Positions 16,556 to 25,050 of a stretch of DNA of 42,145 bases are shown one piece after another. The notes beneath the pieces are model-generated. The model had not been told where the DNA came from. It searched no databases and saw only the letters and a program-made list of their open reading frames with translations. Every line of letters begins with the position of its first letter. Position 1 is the first letter of the stretch. The position numbers were made by a program, and so were the translations under genes. Origin of the DNA: JBMNQH01 sp050944035 (GTDB lineage: Bacteria; Bacillota; Clostridia; Oscillospirales; Oscillospiraceae); contig JBMNQH010000012.1 in assembly GCA_050944035.1 (NCBI GenBank), forward strand, positions 1-42,145, in the 5' to 3' direction.

Positions 16556-18676
16556 ATGTTTGAAAATTACCGTGTATTCAAAACAGATTTGGCCGGAAAA
16601 CCGATTTCTTTTGAAGTGGGAAAAATGTGCGGCTTGTCTAACGGTTCTTGTTTGGTACGTTACGGCGAGACCACTGTGCTATGCAACGTTACGGCTTCGC
16701 AGAAGCCGCGTGACGGCATTGATTTTTTCCCGTTGTCTGTTGATTTTGAAGAAAAATTGTACGCTGTGGGAAAAATCCCCGGTTCTTTCTTAAAAAGAGA
16801 AGGCCGCCCCTCTGAAAAGGCGATCTTGGCTTCCCGTATGGTGGACCGTCCTATCCGTCCGCTGTTCCCGAAAGATATGCGCAACGATGTATCGGTAGTA
16901 ATGACGGTTATGTCGGTAGACCCTGATTGCCAGCCGGAAGTTGCCGGTATGATCGGCACTTCTTTTGCCCTGTCCATTTCTGATATTCCGTGGAATGGCC
17001 CGGTAGCAGGTGTTAACGTTGGATTGGTAGACGGCGAGATCATTATTTGTCCGGATGAAGCCCAGCGTGCAGTGTCTGATATGCTGGTTACCGTTGTAGG
17101 TTCTGCTGAAAAAATTGTTATGATTGAAGCGGGCGCCAATGAAGTGGATGACGACACGATGCTCGAAGCAATTATGAAAGCACATGAAGAATGCAAAAAA
17201 ATGGTGGCGTTTATTTCGGATGTGCAAAAAGAGATTGGAAAAGAAAAATTCACCTTTGAATCTCAGGAAATTGATCATGATTTGTTTGAGGCAATCAAAG
17301 AATATGCCATTGATCGTGTGAAGTATGCACTGGATACCGATGATAAGGTGGAGCGGGAAGCTCGTTTGGCTCCTATTGTGGAGGATATCCACCAGAAATT
17401 TGAAGAGACCCATCCGGATCAGGCGGCTCAGATTGACGAGTGTATCTACAAATTGCAGAAGTTTATTGTCCGCCGCTGGCTGCTGGATGAGGGCAAGCGG
17501 GTCGACGGCAGAAAACTGGATGAAATGCGCCCGCTGGCTGCGGAGGTTGGCGTGCTGCCCCGGGTACATGGTTCCGGTATGTTTACCCGCGGACAGACTC
17601 AGGTACTGACTGTCGCAACGCTGGGATCCATGCGGGAAGCGCAGCTGCTGGACGGTATTGACAATGAAGAAACCCGTCGGTATATGCATCACTACAATTT
17701 CCCGTCCTACTCGGTTGGCGAGACCCGTCCCAGCCGTGGCCCCGGCCGTCGCGAGATTGGTCACGGCGCTCTGGCCCAGAAGGCTTTGGAGCCGGTTTTA
17801 CCCTCTGAAGAGGAATTCCCGTACGCAATGCGTCTGGTTTCTGAGGTGTTGTCTTCTAATGGCTCTACCTCTCAGGCGTCTATCTGCGGCTCTACTTTGG
17901 CTTTGATGGATGCAGGCGTTCCGATTAAAGCGCCGGTTGCCGGTATTTCCTGCGGCCTGATTACAGAAGGGGATCGTTGGATGACCATGGTGGACATCCA
18001 GGGCCTAGAGGATTTCTACGGCGATATGGACTTTAAGGTGGGCGGTACGCATAAAGGTATTACTGCAATCCAGATGGATCTGAAGATTGATGGATTGACT
18101 CCCGAAATCATCAAAGAGGCATTTGCGAAAACCCATAAAGCCCGTGATTATATCCTGGATGAGATTATTCTCAAAGCAATCCCTGCGCCTCGTGAAGAAC
18201 TCAGCGATTTTGCGCCGAAGATGACTACGCTGAAGATTGACGTGGAGAAAATCCGCGATGTGATCGGTCAGGGAGGTAAAGTAATCCAGAAAATCTGTGC
18301 GGAATGTAATGTAAAAATCGACATTGAAGAAGATGGTCGGGTGTTTATTTCCGCCATCAATAAAGATGACATTAAACGCGCTGCAGATATTGTAGAGTTA
18401 ATTGCGAAAGATCCGGAGATCGGAGCCATTTATAAAGGCAGGGTAACCCGCCTGATGAGCTTTGGTGCGTTTGTTGAGATCGCTCCTGGAAAAGAGGGCT
18501 TGGTTCACATTTCCAAACTGGAAAATCACCGGGTGGAAAAGGTTGAAGATGTGGTTTCTGTCGGCGATGAAATTGTGGTTATGGTCACTGAAATTGATCA
18601 GCAGGGCAGAATCAACCTGTCTCGAAAAGATGCGCTGGCCAAGCTGGAAGCAAAAAAGGCTGCCGACGCACAATAA
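16556..18676 (+). CDS. pnp: Polyribonucleotide nucleotidyltransferase (PNPase)
   Basis: 706 residues. Two RNase PH domains flank a helical domain; the second holds SVGETRPSRGPGRREIGHGA and the following DGSTSQA-like SSNGSTSQASICG. A KH domain (IRDVIGQGGKVIQKICAE, about 563-580) and an S1 domain (GAIYKGRVTRLMSFGAFVEI) close the protein. It degrades RNA phosphorolytically 3'-5' as a trimer. ATG 16556 lies 7 nt after GGAGG; the in-frame ATG at 16550 is only 1 nt away and unlikely. A strong terminator follows. Confidence 0.97.
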   Translation: MFENYRVFKTDLAGKPISFEVGKMCGLSNGSCLVRYGETTVLCNVTASQKPRDGIDFFPLSVDFEEKLYAVGKIPGSFLKREGRPSEKAILASRMVDRPIRPLFPKDMRNDVSVVMTVMSVDPDCQPEVAGMIGTSFALSISDIPWNGPVAGVNVGLVDGEIIICPDEAQRAVSDMLVTVVGSAEKIVMIEAGANEVDDDTMLEAIMKAHEECKKMVAFISDVQKEIGKEKFTFESQEIDHDLFEAIKEYAIDRVKYALDTDDKVEREARLAPIVEDIHQKFEETHPDQAAQIDECIYKLQKFIVRRWLLDEGKRVDGRKLDEMRPLAAEVGVLPRVHGSGMFTRGQTQVLTVATLGSMREAQLLDGIDNEETRRYMHHYNFPSYSVGETRPSRGPGRREIGHGALAQKALEPVLPSEEEFPYAMRLVSEVLSSNGSTSQASICGSTLALMDAGVPIKAPVAGISCGLITEGDRWMTMVDIQGLEDFYGDMDFKVGGTHKGITAIQMDLKIDGLTPEIIKEAFAKTHKARDYILDEIILKAIPAPREELSDFAPKMTTLKIDVEKIRDVIGQGGKVIQKICAECNVKIDIEEDGRVFISAINKDDIKRAADIVELIAKDPEIGAIYKGRVTRLMSFGAFVEIAPGKEGLVHISKLENHRVEKVEDVVSVGDEIVVMVTEIDQQGRINLSRKDALAKLEAKKAADAQ

Positions 18677-18687
18677 TCAAAAAAACG

Positions 18688-18716
18688 AAAAGACCGGCTT
18701 TGGCCGGTCTTTTTTA
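18688..18716 (+). terminator. Intrinsic terminator after pnp
   Basis: AGACCGGC (18691-18698), loop TTTG, GCCGGTCT (18703-18710), followed by TTTTT. It closes the translation/RNA operon. Confidence 0.9.
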
Positions 18717-18790
18717 TGTGATGAATCAGTGAAAAAAGGAGGTGAAAAGATCTCAAAAGTTAGGAAATTGTGAATTGTAGGGGAGAAACC

Positions 18791-18819
18791 TTGTGTTGAG
18801 GAATGGTTTTTGCTATAAT
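18791..18819 (+). promoter_or_regulatory. Sigma-A promoter of the CNNM-family gene
   Basis: TTGTGT at 18791-18796, 17-nt spacer, TATAAT at 18814-18819, extended -10 TGc at 18811-18813; transcription would begin about 17 nt before the ATG at 18843. Confidence 0.75.
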
Positions 18820-18842
18820 GACAACGATTCATAGGATCTCCT

Positions 18843-20150
18843 ATGAAAATTTTTTGTTATGGAGCTGGTACAACTTTGGAAGACATAGGATGGCAAGTAT
18901 ACTTAGGATTGGTAGCACTTTTGGCGGGTTCGGCGTTTTTTTCCGCATCAGAGACCGCGTTTGCTACCGTGAATACCATCCGCTTGAAAAACTATGTTGA
19001 TGCAGGCGACAAAAAAGCCGCTATGGCCTTGAAAATCGCAGAAATGTACGAAAAGACCCTTTCAAGCATTTTGATCGGCAACAACTTGGTGAACATTGCA
19101 ATATCCTCCATCGCAGCGGTGCTGTTCACCTCTTGGATGGGGAATGCAGGTACTTGGGTTTCCACCGTAGTGGTTACGATTGTTGTATTGATTTTTGGCG
19201 AAATATTGCCAAAGACCTTTGCGAAAGAACACAGCGAGAAAGTTGTATTGGGCGTATGTGGTGTGCTGCTGGCTTTTATTAAGGTACTGACGCCGGTTTC
19301 GTTTTTGTTTTTAAAAATGCAGCATGGGTTTATCAACCTGTTCAAGGGAGAAAAAAAGCAGCCTTCCGTTACGGAAGAAGAGTTAAAGTATATTATCGAA
19401 ACCATTGAAAATGAAGGCGTTTTGGGAAAAGAGGAAAGCTCTTTGGTGCAGTCTGCACTGGAATTTGATGAAACGCCTGCGGAAAAAATTGCTGTTCCGC
19501 GCGTGGATATGGTATGCGTGGATGTGGATGAGAGCATCGACGAAATCTTAGAAAAGATTGTGCCGGAGCATTATTCCCGTATCCCTGTATATGAGCATTC
19601 AGTGGATAAAATCATTGGCGTTTTGTATCTGCGTGATATGTTCGATGAAATGGTGCAGCATGGCAAACAGGGATTGGATGTCCGCCGTTTGATGCACCAG
19701 TGCGTATTTGTCCATCGTTCGATGAAGATTCCGGCAGTACTGAATATGCTGCAAAAACAAAACCAGCATATGGCAATCGTAACCGATGATTACGGCGGGA
19801 CCTATGGTCTGGTGACCATGGAAGATATTCTGGAGGAACTGGTCGGGGAAATTTATGACGAGAGTGATGAAATTCCGGAAGGCATTACCCGCGTAAATGA
19901 CAATTGTTTTGAAACGGCAGGAGAGGTGGATCTGGACGATCTGTTCGAAGAAATTGGATATACCCCTCCGAATTTCGACAGTGATTATCATTCGGTCAGC
20001 GGCTGGGTATTAGAGGAACTGGAGCATATTCCGGAACCGATGGAGAGTTTTGTCCGCGGCAGGCTGAAAGTGACCGTTCTGCAAGTAGAAGAACAGCGGA
20101 TTGGTCGGATTCGGTTGGAGATTTTGCCGGAGCAGCCGGACGGGGACTGA
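18843..20150 (+). CDS. CNNM/CorC-HlyC family membrane protein
   Basis: 435 residues. An N-terminal CNNM (DUF21) membrane domain (about 10-190) includes LLAGSAFFSASETAFATVN, the family's first helix and SETA motif, then GNNLVNI and VLIFGEILPKTFAKE. A CBS pair follows (about 205-330; SRIPVYEHSVDKIIGVLYLRD and TDDYGGTYGLVTMEDILEELVGEI) and a CorC/HlyC C-terminal domain. Homologues are linked to magnesium/cobalt export or homeostasis; the old label hemolysin is misleading. ATG 18843 has AGGA 6 nt upstream and fits the promoter; a TTG at 18876 is an alternative. Confidence 0.92.
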   Translation: MKIFCYGAGTTLEDIGWQVYLGLVALLAGSAFFSASETAFATVNTIRLKNYVDAGDKKAAMALKIAEMYEKTLSSILIGNNLVNIAISSIAAVLFTSWMGNAGTWVSTVVVTIVVLIFGEILPKTFAKEHSEKVVLGVCGVLLAFIKVLTPVSFLFLKMQHGFINLFKGEKKQPSVTEEELKYIIETIENEGVLGKEESSLVQSALEFDETPAEKIAVPRVDMVCVDVDESIDEILEKIVPEHYSRIPVYEHSVDKIIGVLYLRDMFDEMVQHGKQGLDVRRLMHQCVFVHRSMKIPAVLNMLQKQNQHMAIVTDDYGGTYGLVTMEDILEELVGEIYDESDEIPEGITRVNDNCFETAGEVDLDDLFEEIGYTPPNFDSDYHSVSGWVLEELEHIPEPMESFVRGRLKVTVLQVEEQRIGRIRLEILPEQPDGD

Positions 20151-20170
20151 TAGAAAGTTGAGGTATCGCT

Positions 20171-20932
20171 ATGGAAAGGCAAAGCCCATTGAATAAACAT
20201 AAACGCAGAAGCAAATATGCATTGCCTTTGGGTGGAGTATTTCTGGTTTTGGCCGTGATTGGCTTGGTTTCAGTAGCCGGATTTTGTATTCGGCTGACCA
20301 ATCAAATTATGGATAACACAAAAGAAAAATCGAAATTTGAGGATTATCTGCTTCCAGTGGTTATGTTTGACCCGGTAGAATTTGATTCGCCGGAACATGC
20401 GGATCCATTGTTTTTATTACAGTCCTCTTTGTGGGGTACTTTGTTGAGCAATACAGACAAATACACCTATGATGAGAGCGCTATGCTGGTAGTTCCCGCT
20501 TCGGATTTGGATGTATATGCGGCGAAACTTTACGGGCCGGAAATAAAACTGCAGCATCAAACCATAGAAGATTTCGATGTTACCTATCCTTACGATCCGG
20601 AAACCAAGACTTATGGCGTTCCGGTTATGGGGCAGACCAGCCAATATACCCCTCAGGTAACAAAGATCGAAAAAAAAGGCGATTTGTATACGCTGACAGT
20701 AGGGTATATCCCGCCGGGAACCTTGTGGGAAGCCGCTGTGGGCGGCTCCAAATATGAACCGGAGCCGGATAAGTATATGATTTATCAGATGAAAAAAGTA
20801 AAAGATGGTTACCATATCTTATCCATTAAAGGGTTGGATACCTGGGAAGCTGAACAACAAAGCGGCGTGGCAGGCACGCAAAGCGTTGCTACGCAGGACG
20901 CAGCGGCAGTTTCCGGGAGTCCGGCTGCATAA
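20171..20932 (+). CDS. Conserved membrane-anchored protein of unknown function
   Basis: 253 residues. A short basic N-terminus (KHKRRSKY) and one hydrophobic segment LGGVFLVLAVIGLVSVAGF (about 20-38) anchor an extracytoplasmic domain of about 200 residues (VVMFDPVEFDSPEHADPLF onward). The tail is Ala/Ser/Gln-rich and of low complexity. No catalytic motif or named family is recognised. It starts 20 nt after the CNNM gene and ends at a terminator, so it is probably co-transcribed. Surface or envelope location is inferred from the topology. Confidence 0.7.
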   Translation: MERQSPLNKHKRRSKYALPLGGVFLVLAVIGLVSVAGFCIRLTNQIMDNTKEKSKFEDYLLPVVMFDPVEFDSPEHADPLFLLQSSLWGTLLSNTDKYTYDESAMLVVPASDLDVYAAKLYGPEIKLQHQTIEDFDVTYPYDPETKTYGVPVMGQTSQYTPQVTKIEKKGDLYTLTVGYIPPGTLWEAAVGGSKYEPEPDKYMIYQMKKVKDGYHILSIKGLDTWEAEQQSGVAGTQSVATQDAAAVSGSPAA

Positions 20933-20941
20933 AATGATGAC

Positions 20942-20974
20942 GAACCGGCTGCGACTGTAGTCGGTTCTATTTTA
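20942..20974 (+). terminator. Intrinsic terminator
   Basis: GAACCGGCT (20942-20950) pairs with AGTCGGTTC (20959-20967) with one G-U pair, followed by TATTTTAT. It closes the two-gene unit. Confidence 0.75.
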
Positions 20975-21020
20975 TCAATAAAAGTTTTTATTCTATTATT
21001 GTAAAAATTATGAAAAAGGT

Positions 21021-21049
21021 TTGCTTTTTTTTAGACAATCTACTATAAT
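21021..21049 (+). promoter_or_regulatory. Sigma-A promoter of fba
   Basis: TTGCTT at 21021-21026, 17-nt spacer, TATAAT at 21044-21049; about 38 nt before the ATG. Confidence 0.85.
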
Positions 21050-21086
21050 AAAAGAAGCAAATCTGCGAAATTTAGGAGGAGTTAAA

Positions 21087-21950
21087 ATGCTGGTTTCCGC
21101 AAAAGAAATGCTTACCAAGGCGAAAGAGGGCAAATATGCCGTCGGTCAGTTTAATATCAATAACTTAGAATGGACCAAAGCGATCCTACAAACTGCACAG
21201 GAAAACAATTCTCCTGTCATTCTGGGTGTATCCGAAGGCGCGGGAAAATATATGGGCGGCTGGGATGCTGTTGTCGGTATGGTAAACGGCTTGCTCAAAG
21301 ACATGAAGATTACGGTTCCGGTTGCGCTACACATTGACCACGGCACCTATGAGGGTGCAAAAGCTGTCATTGAGGCGGGATTTTCCTCTGTTATGTTTGA
21401 CGGTTCCCATTATCCGATCGAAGAGAATATTGAAAAAACCAAAGAGATTATTGCGCTGGCGAATGAAAAAGGAATTTCGGTAGAAGCGGAAGTAGGCGCT
21501 ATCGGCGGCGAAGAAGATGGCGTTGTCGGCGGCGGTGAGGTTGCAGATCCAGACGAGTGCAAGATGATCGCTGATTTGGGCGTTACGATGCTGGCTGCCG
21601 GTATCGGTAATATTCACGGAAAATATCCTGATAACTGGAAAGGCTTGAATTTTGAGGTGCTGGCAAAAATCCAGGAAAAAACTCCGGGTATGCCTCTGGT
21701 TTTGCACGGTGGTACTGGGATTCCGGCAGATATGATTCAAAAAGCAATTTCCTTGGGTGTTTCCAAAATTAATGTCAACACGGAATGTCAGTTGGCATTT
21801 GCTGAAGCAACCCGTAAATATATTGAGGCCGGAAAAGATCTGGAAGGCAAAGGCTTCGATCCCAGAAAGCTTCTGGCTCCTGGCACACAGGCAATTAAAG
21901 ATACGGTAAAAGAAAAAATGGAGCTGTTTGGCTCAATCAACAAAGCTTAA
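21087..21950 (+). CDS. fba: Class II fructose-1,6-bisphosphate aldolase
   Basis: 287 residues, the usual length of class II, type B aldolases of Gram-positive bacteria. H82IDHGT with Asp84 (catalytic) and His85 (zinc), EAEVGAIGGEEDGV, GIGNIHGKY (zinc His) and LHGGTGIP (zinc His) are visible, with KINVNTE near the phosphate site. It splits fructose-1,6-bisphosphate to DHAP and glyceraldehyde-3-phosphate in glycolysis. ATG 21087 has AGGAGG about 7 nt upstream. It is monocistronic, with a strong promoter and terminator, as expected for a high-level central enzyme. Related tagatose-bisphosphate aldolases are a less likely reading. Confidence 0.95.
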   Translation: MLVSAKEMLTKAKEGKYAVGQFNINNLEWTKAILQTAQENNSPVILGVSEGAGKYMGGWDAVVGMVNGLLKDMKITVPVALHIDHGTYEGAKAVIEAGFSSVMFDGSHYPIEENIEKTKEIIALANEKGISVEAEVGAIGGEEDGVVGGGEVADPDECKMIADLGVTMLAAGIGNIHGKYPDNWKGLNFEVLAKIQEKTPGMPLVLHGGTGIPADMIQKAISLGVSKINVNTECQLAFAEATRKYIEAGKDLEGKGFDPRKLLAPGTQAIKDTVKEKMELFGSINKA

Positions 21951-21963
21951 TTTGCGAGTCATT

Positions 21964-21997
21964 AAAAAACCGCAGTCTTATTGACTGCGGTTTTTTT
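21964..21997. terminator. Bidirectional terminator between fba and the Nif3-like gene
   Basis: ACCGCAGTC (21969-21977), loop TTATT, GACTGCGGT (21983-21991), with A residues before and T7 after. It can act for fba on the plus strand and the convergent minus-strand unit. Confidence 0.85.
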
Positions 21998-22140
21998 GTG
22001 AAAAGAGGAAAAATCCTGCCGTACCTGCAAATGCGAGCGTTAATATCCTGGATTCTAAAAAATAGGTGGTCAAACCAAAGCCGGCTATGAATGACCGCTG
22101 CAAGAAGAAAAAACGGACGCACAGAAATGCTTTTTATGCC

Positions 22141-22920
22141 TTATAAAATGCGGATTTCATCTAAGTGATAGGCCAACACTTCCGTTTCGGGGAAAGCAGC
22201 TCTTAGCTGTTGACAAAGAGGCTCTATCACAACATCTTCCGTATGAAAATGGCCGGCATCCACCAACGTAATGCCTTGTTGGGCCGCAAGAAGAAAAATA
22301 TGATGTTTTATCTCCGAAGTTACCAACGCATCCGCGCCAACATGGATCGCGTCGGCCAGACAGTCGGCCCCGGAACCGCCACAGACAGCCACCCGGTGGA
22401 CCGGACGTTTCCCGCTGACGTACCGGACGTTTCCGCCTAAGCGTTCTTTTACAAAACAGGCGAACTGTTTCGGTTCGAGCGGTTCAGGCAGAAAAGATAT
22501 CCTTCCCAAATATTCGGTTACCGTATTCCCATTACGATCGGTGCAGGAGATGGGAGACAGCCCTTCCAAACATTTGAGTTCCAGCCGTCGGGCAAGCTGA
22601 TCGTTTACGCCGCCGCGAGCCAAATCCAAATTGGTGTGAGCACAAATAATCGAAATCCCAGCGCAGATCAACTGATGGGGGACGGATCCGACCATTACGT
22701 TTTTCAGCGGATCAAAGATAACCGGATGATGGGTAACAATCAAGTCGGCTCCCATCTCTCTGGCTTTGCTCACTACGGATTTTGTGCAGTCCAGTGCTAC
22801 TAGAATTTTTTTGACCGATTGCGACGGATCTCCTATCAGGAGACCGCTGTTATCAAAATCCATAGAATAGGAAAAAGGAGCCAATTCATCCAAATAAGAA
22901 AAAACATCGCTTACCAGCAT
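22141..22920 (-). CDS. Nif3-like dinuclear metal centre hexameric protein
   Basis: 259 residues of the Nif3/DUF34 family. N-terminal MDFDNSGLLIGDP, then DLIVTHHPVIFDPLK with the paired metal-binding His, CAHTNLDLARGGVND, and the C-terminal SEIKHHIF and DAGHFHTE with further metal ligands. The family forms toroidal hexamers with two metals per subunit; GTP-cyclohydrolase-like names are historical and the function is unsettled. ATG 22920 abuts the stop of the GNAT gene with no gap. In many Bacillota this gene pairs with a tRNA methyltransferase (trmK), which is not present here. Confidence 0.92.
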   Translation of the reverse strand: MLVSDVFSYLDELAPFSYSMDFDNSGLLIGDPSQSVKKILVALDCTKSVVSKAREMGADLIVTHHPVIFDPLKNVMVGSVPHQLICAGISIICAHTNLDLARGGVNDQLARRLELKCLEGLSPISCTDRNGNTVTEYLGRISFLPEPLEPKQFACFVKERLGGNVRYVSGKRPVHRVAVCGGSGADCLADAIHVGADALVTSEIKHHIFLLAAQQGITLVDAGHFHTEDVVIEPLCQQLRAAFPETEVLAYHLDEIRIL

Positions 22921-23412
22921 TCAAAAAACCTCCGATCTTTCTTTTGCCGTATTTTTATATTCCTCCGACACAAAAAGGTAGCGGCAGACCTCCTTGCGTC
23001 CGGTAAGATACATTTCATGCCAACAAGGAACCGACACAATGCCAGCAAAAACTCCGCCTGCAAGCAGGCAGGTGCGGCGCGAAGCCAGGTTGTCCGGCTG
23101 GCAGGTGATGACAATCTGCCGCAGCCCACAGCGAAACCCAAGCGGCAGTAAAAGGGATAAGGCTTTGGCCGCATACCGGTTCCCCCGATGTTCTGGGGCA
23201 ATAGCATATCCAATATGACCGCTGTATGCTATCGCAGCAGTTTCTCCTACTCTAAGCGTACAGCTGCCTAAAAGTGTTTCATCCCGGCATCGGCGGATCT
23301 GAAAAAAATATGCGGGCAGGTAGCCTTTCTCTGGGACTGCTCTGGTGAGATTAGCAAGTACCAGATGAATTTCTTTGTTGCCAAGATACCCTGGACCGAG
23401 GATTTTTGTCAA
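22921..23412 (-). CDS. GNAT acetyltransferase (RimJ/RimL-like)
   Basis: 163 residues. HIGYAIAPEHRGNRYAAKAL is the acetyl-CoA-binding segment, and QPDNLASRRTCLLAGGVF is the conserved Asn-Ser-type C-terminal motif of RimJ-like GNATs. The start is placed at TTG 23412, which overlaps the stop of the GH3 gene by 4 nt (TTGA) and has GGAGA about 9 nt upstream; a longer frame to 23460 would extend 48 nt further into the GH3 gene. Substrate unknown. It is translated between the GH3 and Nif3-like genes, all on the minus strand, with no gaps. Confidence 0.8.
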   Translation of the reverse strand: MTKILGPGYLGNKEIHLVLANLTRAVPEKGYLPAYFFQIRRCRDETLLGSCTLRVGETAAIAYSGHIGYAIAPEHRGNRYAAKALSLLLPLGFRCGLRQIVITCQPDNLASRRTCLLAGGVFAGIVSVPCWHEMYLTGRKEVCRYLFVSEEYKNTAKERSEVF

Positions 23413-24788
23413 GAGATTTTTTCTCCTTCCGCCGTCAATAGTCCCAGCTGCTGTTTCCACCGAAGGATACGCAGCACGGAATTGTCAATCTGTGACTGGG
23501 GAACAGTTCCGTCCTGCACGGCTTGCAGAACCGCAGGAATCTGGGCCTCAAAATCTGTGCTGATTATCATATCATTTCCCGCCTGAACCGCCAGAACGGC
23601 AGATTCCTCCAGACCGTACTGAGAGCAGATGGCATTCATGGACAGATCGTCTGTCAGAATCACGCCATCAAACTTTAAATTTTCCCGCAGCAGCTGATGG
23701 ACAACAGGCGAGAGAGACGCCGGCAAAGAGCTGTCCATACAGCTGACGATGTTGTGACTGACTAAAATACTGGGGGCACCTGCGTCAATTCCAGCCTGAA
23801 AGGGAAGAAAATCCTCTTTTAGGAAAGTCTCCATCGGGCGGTCATCCCGCACAAATCCCAAATGAGTATCACCATTTGGCCCATAGCCGGGGAAATGCTT
23901 AAGCACGCTGCCGATACCACTTTTCTGCATCTGCTGTACTACTGCCTCTATGTAAGAAGCAGTAGTGCGGGCATCTTTTCCCAAAGTGCGTTTGTAAATA
24001 TAATCGGCAGGATTAACGGACACATCGCAAACCGGTGCAAGATTTACATTAATGCCAAGATCCAGTAGAAAGGAAGACTTATCTTTGGCATCTTCTAAAA
24101 CAGAATCCAGCCCGCCCCGTGCATACAGATCCTGAGGGGAGGGAAAGGGGACAGCACGGAATTGGCTGTGGCGGCTGGCGCGAATTACCTCGCCGCCTTC
24201 TTCATCCGCGCCAATGAACAGAGGGGTTTTTGCATTTTGCTGATAATCGGCAATATTTTGCCGCAGCTGATCTGGCGTTTTTCCGGAAAAATCCCGACCA
24301 AACAGGATAAAACCGCCGATTTGCCATTTTAATACTGTTTGGTCAGCGTACTCCGCCGGACAGCGCACAAAAAACATCTGAGCAACTTTTTCTTCCAATG
24401 TCATGGAGTGGAGAATGTTTATTAACAATTTGTTCTCGGCAGAAATTTCTTCCGCCAGCAGCCGGACAGTTGTAGCGGGAATCGGATCTGCCTGTGACAG
24501 CAAGTAGGTTACTTCCACCTGCTGGCCAAGCAAAAGTCCGGTTTCACCAAACTCCATTTGTGCGTTTTCCGTGGAAAAGCGAAAATACTCTGCCTGATCA
24601 GTGCGAATCAGCAAGCTGTTCATAGAGGCATCTTCCACTGTCCCTTTTGTCGTTATCCATTCTGTGGAGGAAAAACTTTCTGTAGAGGATGTGCGGTCAA
24701 CATCACTGCCGGATGTTTGTAGAGACGGTAAACTACAACCCGATAAAAAAAGAAGAACGAGAAAGATAGAAAGAATTTTTTTCAGCAT
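23409..24788 (-). CDS. Glycoside hydrolase family 3 (NagZ-like) lipoprotein
   Basis: 459 residues. The signal peptide ends in the lipobox LSGC with Cys18 as lipidation site, followed by a Ser/Thr-rich linker and a small domain (about 45-115). The GH3 catalytic domain shows EEKVAQMFFVRCP, PLFIGADEEGGEV, NVNLAPVCDV and K297HFPGYGPNGDTH309, the family signature with the Asp-His dyad used by beta-N-acetylglucosaminidases. The nucleophile Asp lies in ILTDDLSMNAI. Likely role: trimming of peptidoglycan-derived GlcNAc sugars outside the membrane. The extra N-terminal domain is not in cytoplasmic NagZ. An ATG 24788 start agrees with the signal peptide. Confidence 0.9.
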   Translation of the reverse strand: MLKKILSIFLVLLFLSGCSLPSLQTSGSDVDRTSSTESFSSTEWITTKGTVEDASMNSLLIRTDQAEYFRFSTENAQMEFGETGLLLGQQVEVTYLLSQADPIPATTVRLLAEEISAENKLLINILHSMTLEEKVAQMFFVRCPAEYADQTVLKWQIGGFILFGRDFSGKTPDQLRQNIADYQQNAKTPLFIGADEEGGEVIRASRHSQFRAVPFPSPQDLYARGGLDSVLEDAKDKSSFLLDLGINVNLAPVCDVSVNPADYIYKRTLGKDARTTASYIEAVVQQMQKSGIGSVLKHFPGYGPNGDTHLGFVRDDRPMETFLKEDFLPFQAGIDAGAPSILVSHNIVSCMDSSLPASLSPVVHQLLRENLKFDGVILTDDLSMNAICSQYGLEESAVLAVQAGNDMIISTDFEAQIPAVLQAVQDGTVPQSQIDNSVLRILRWKQQLGLLTAEGEKIS

Positions 24789-24906
24789 AGATCGGTCTCT
24801 TTCAATGATTAAAATAGAATTCCTCTTTGGAGAGATATACAGGTCTTACTTGTCGTAATTCTCTCAGGCGTCGGGAATCTTTGATTTCCGGCAACGCCGT
24901 GAGGTT

Positions 24907-24912
24907 ATTATA
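24907..24912 (-). promoter_or_regulatory. Extended -10 promoter of the GH3 unit
   Basis: On the minus strand TATAAT (24912-24907) is preceded by TGC, an extended -10. The -35 region (around 24930-24936) is weak. It lies about 120 nt before the GH3 lipoprotein start. Confidence 0.5.
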
Positions 24913-25050
24913 GCACAAGCTGGTTCGAAGAAACAGAAAGAAACGCAATTCTTTTTTTCCAGAGCAGAATGTGCTATGCTGAACAAAACAAGACATGAAA
25001 ACGAACGCATTGATTTATACTGCTTTAGCCAAAATTGAAAGGAGTATCTG

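Noticed and set aside
16790..17764. Long minus-strand open frame opposite pnp
   Set aside because: Antisense shadow of a conserved essential gene; composition is rich in His/Asn/Arg and no domain is visible.
21937..22122. Short minus-strand frame between fba and the Nif3-like gene
   Set aside because: 61 codons overlapping the terminator hairpin and the fba end; hydrophobic start but no ribosome site, so not called a gene.
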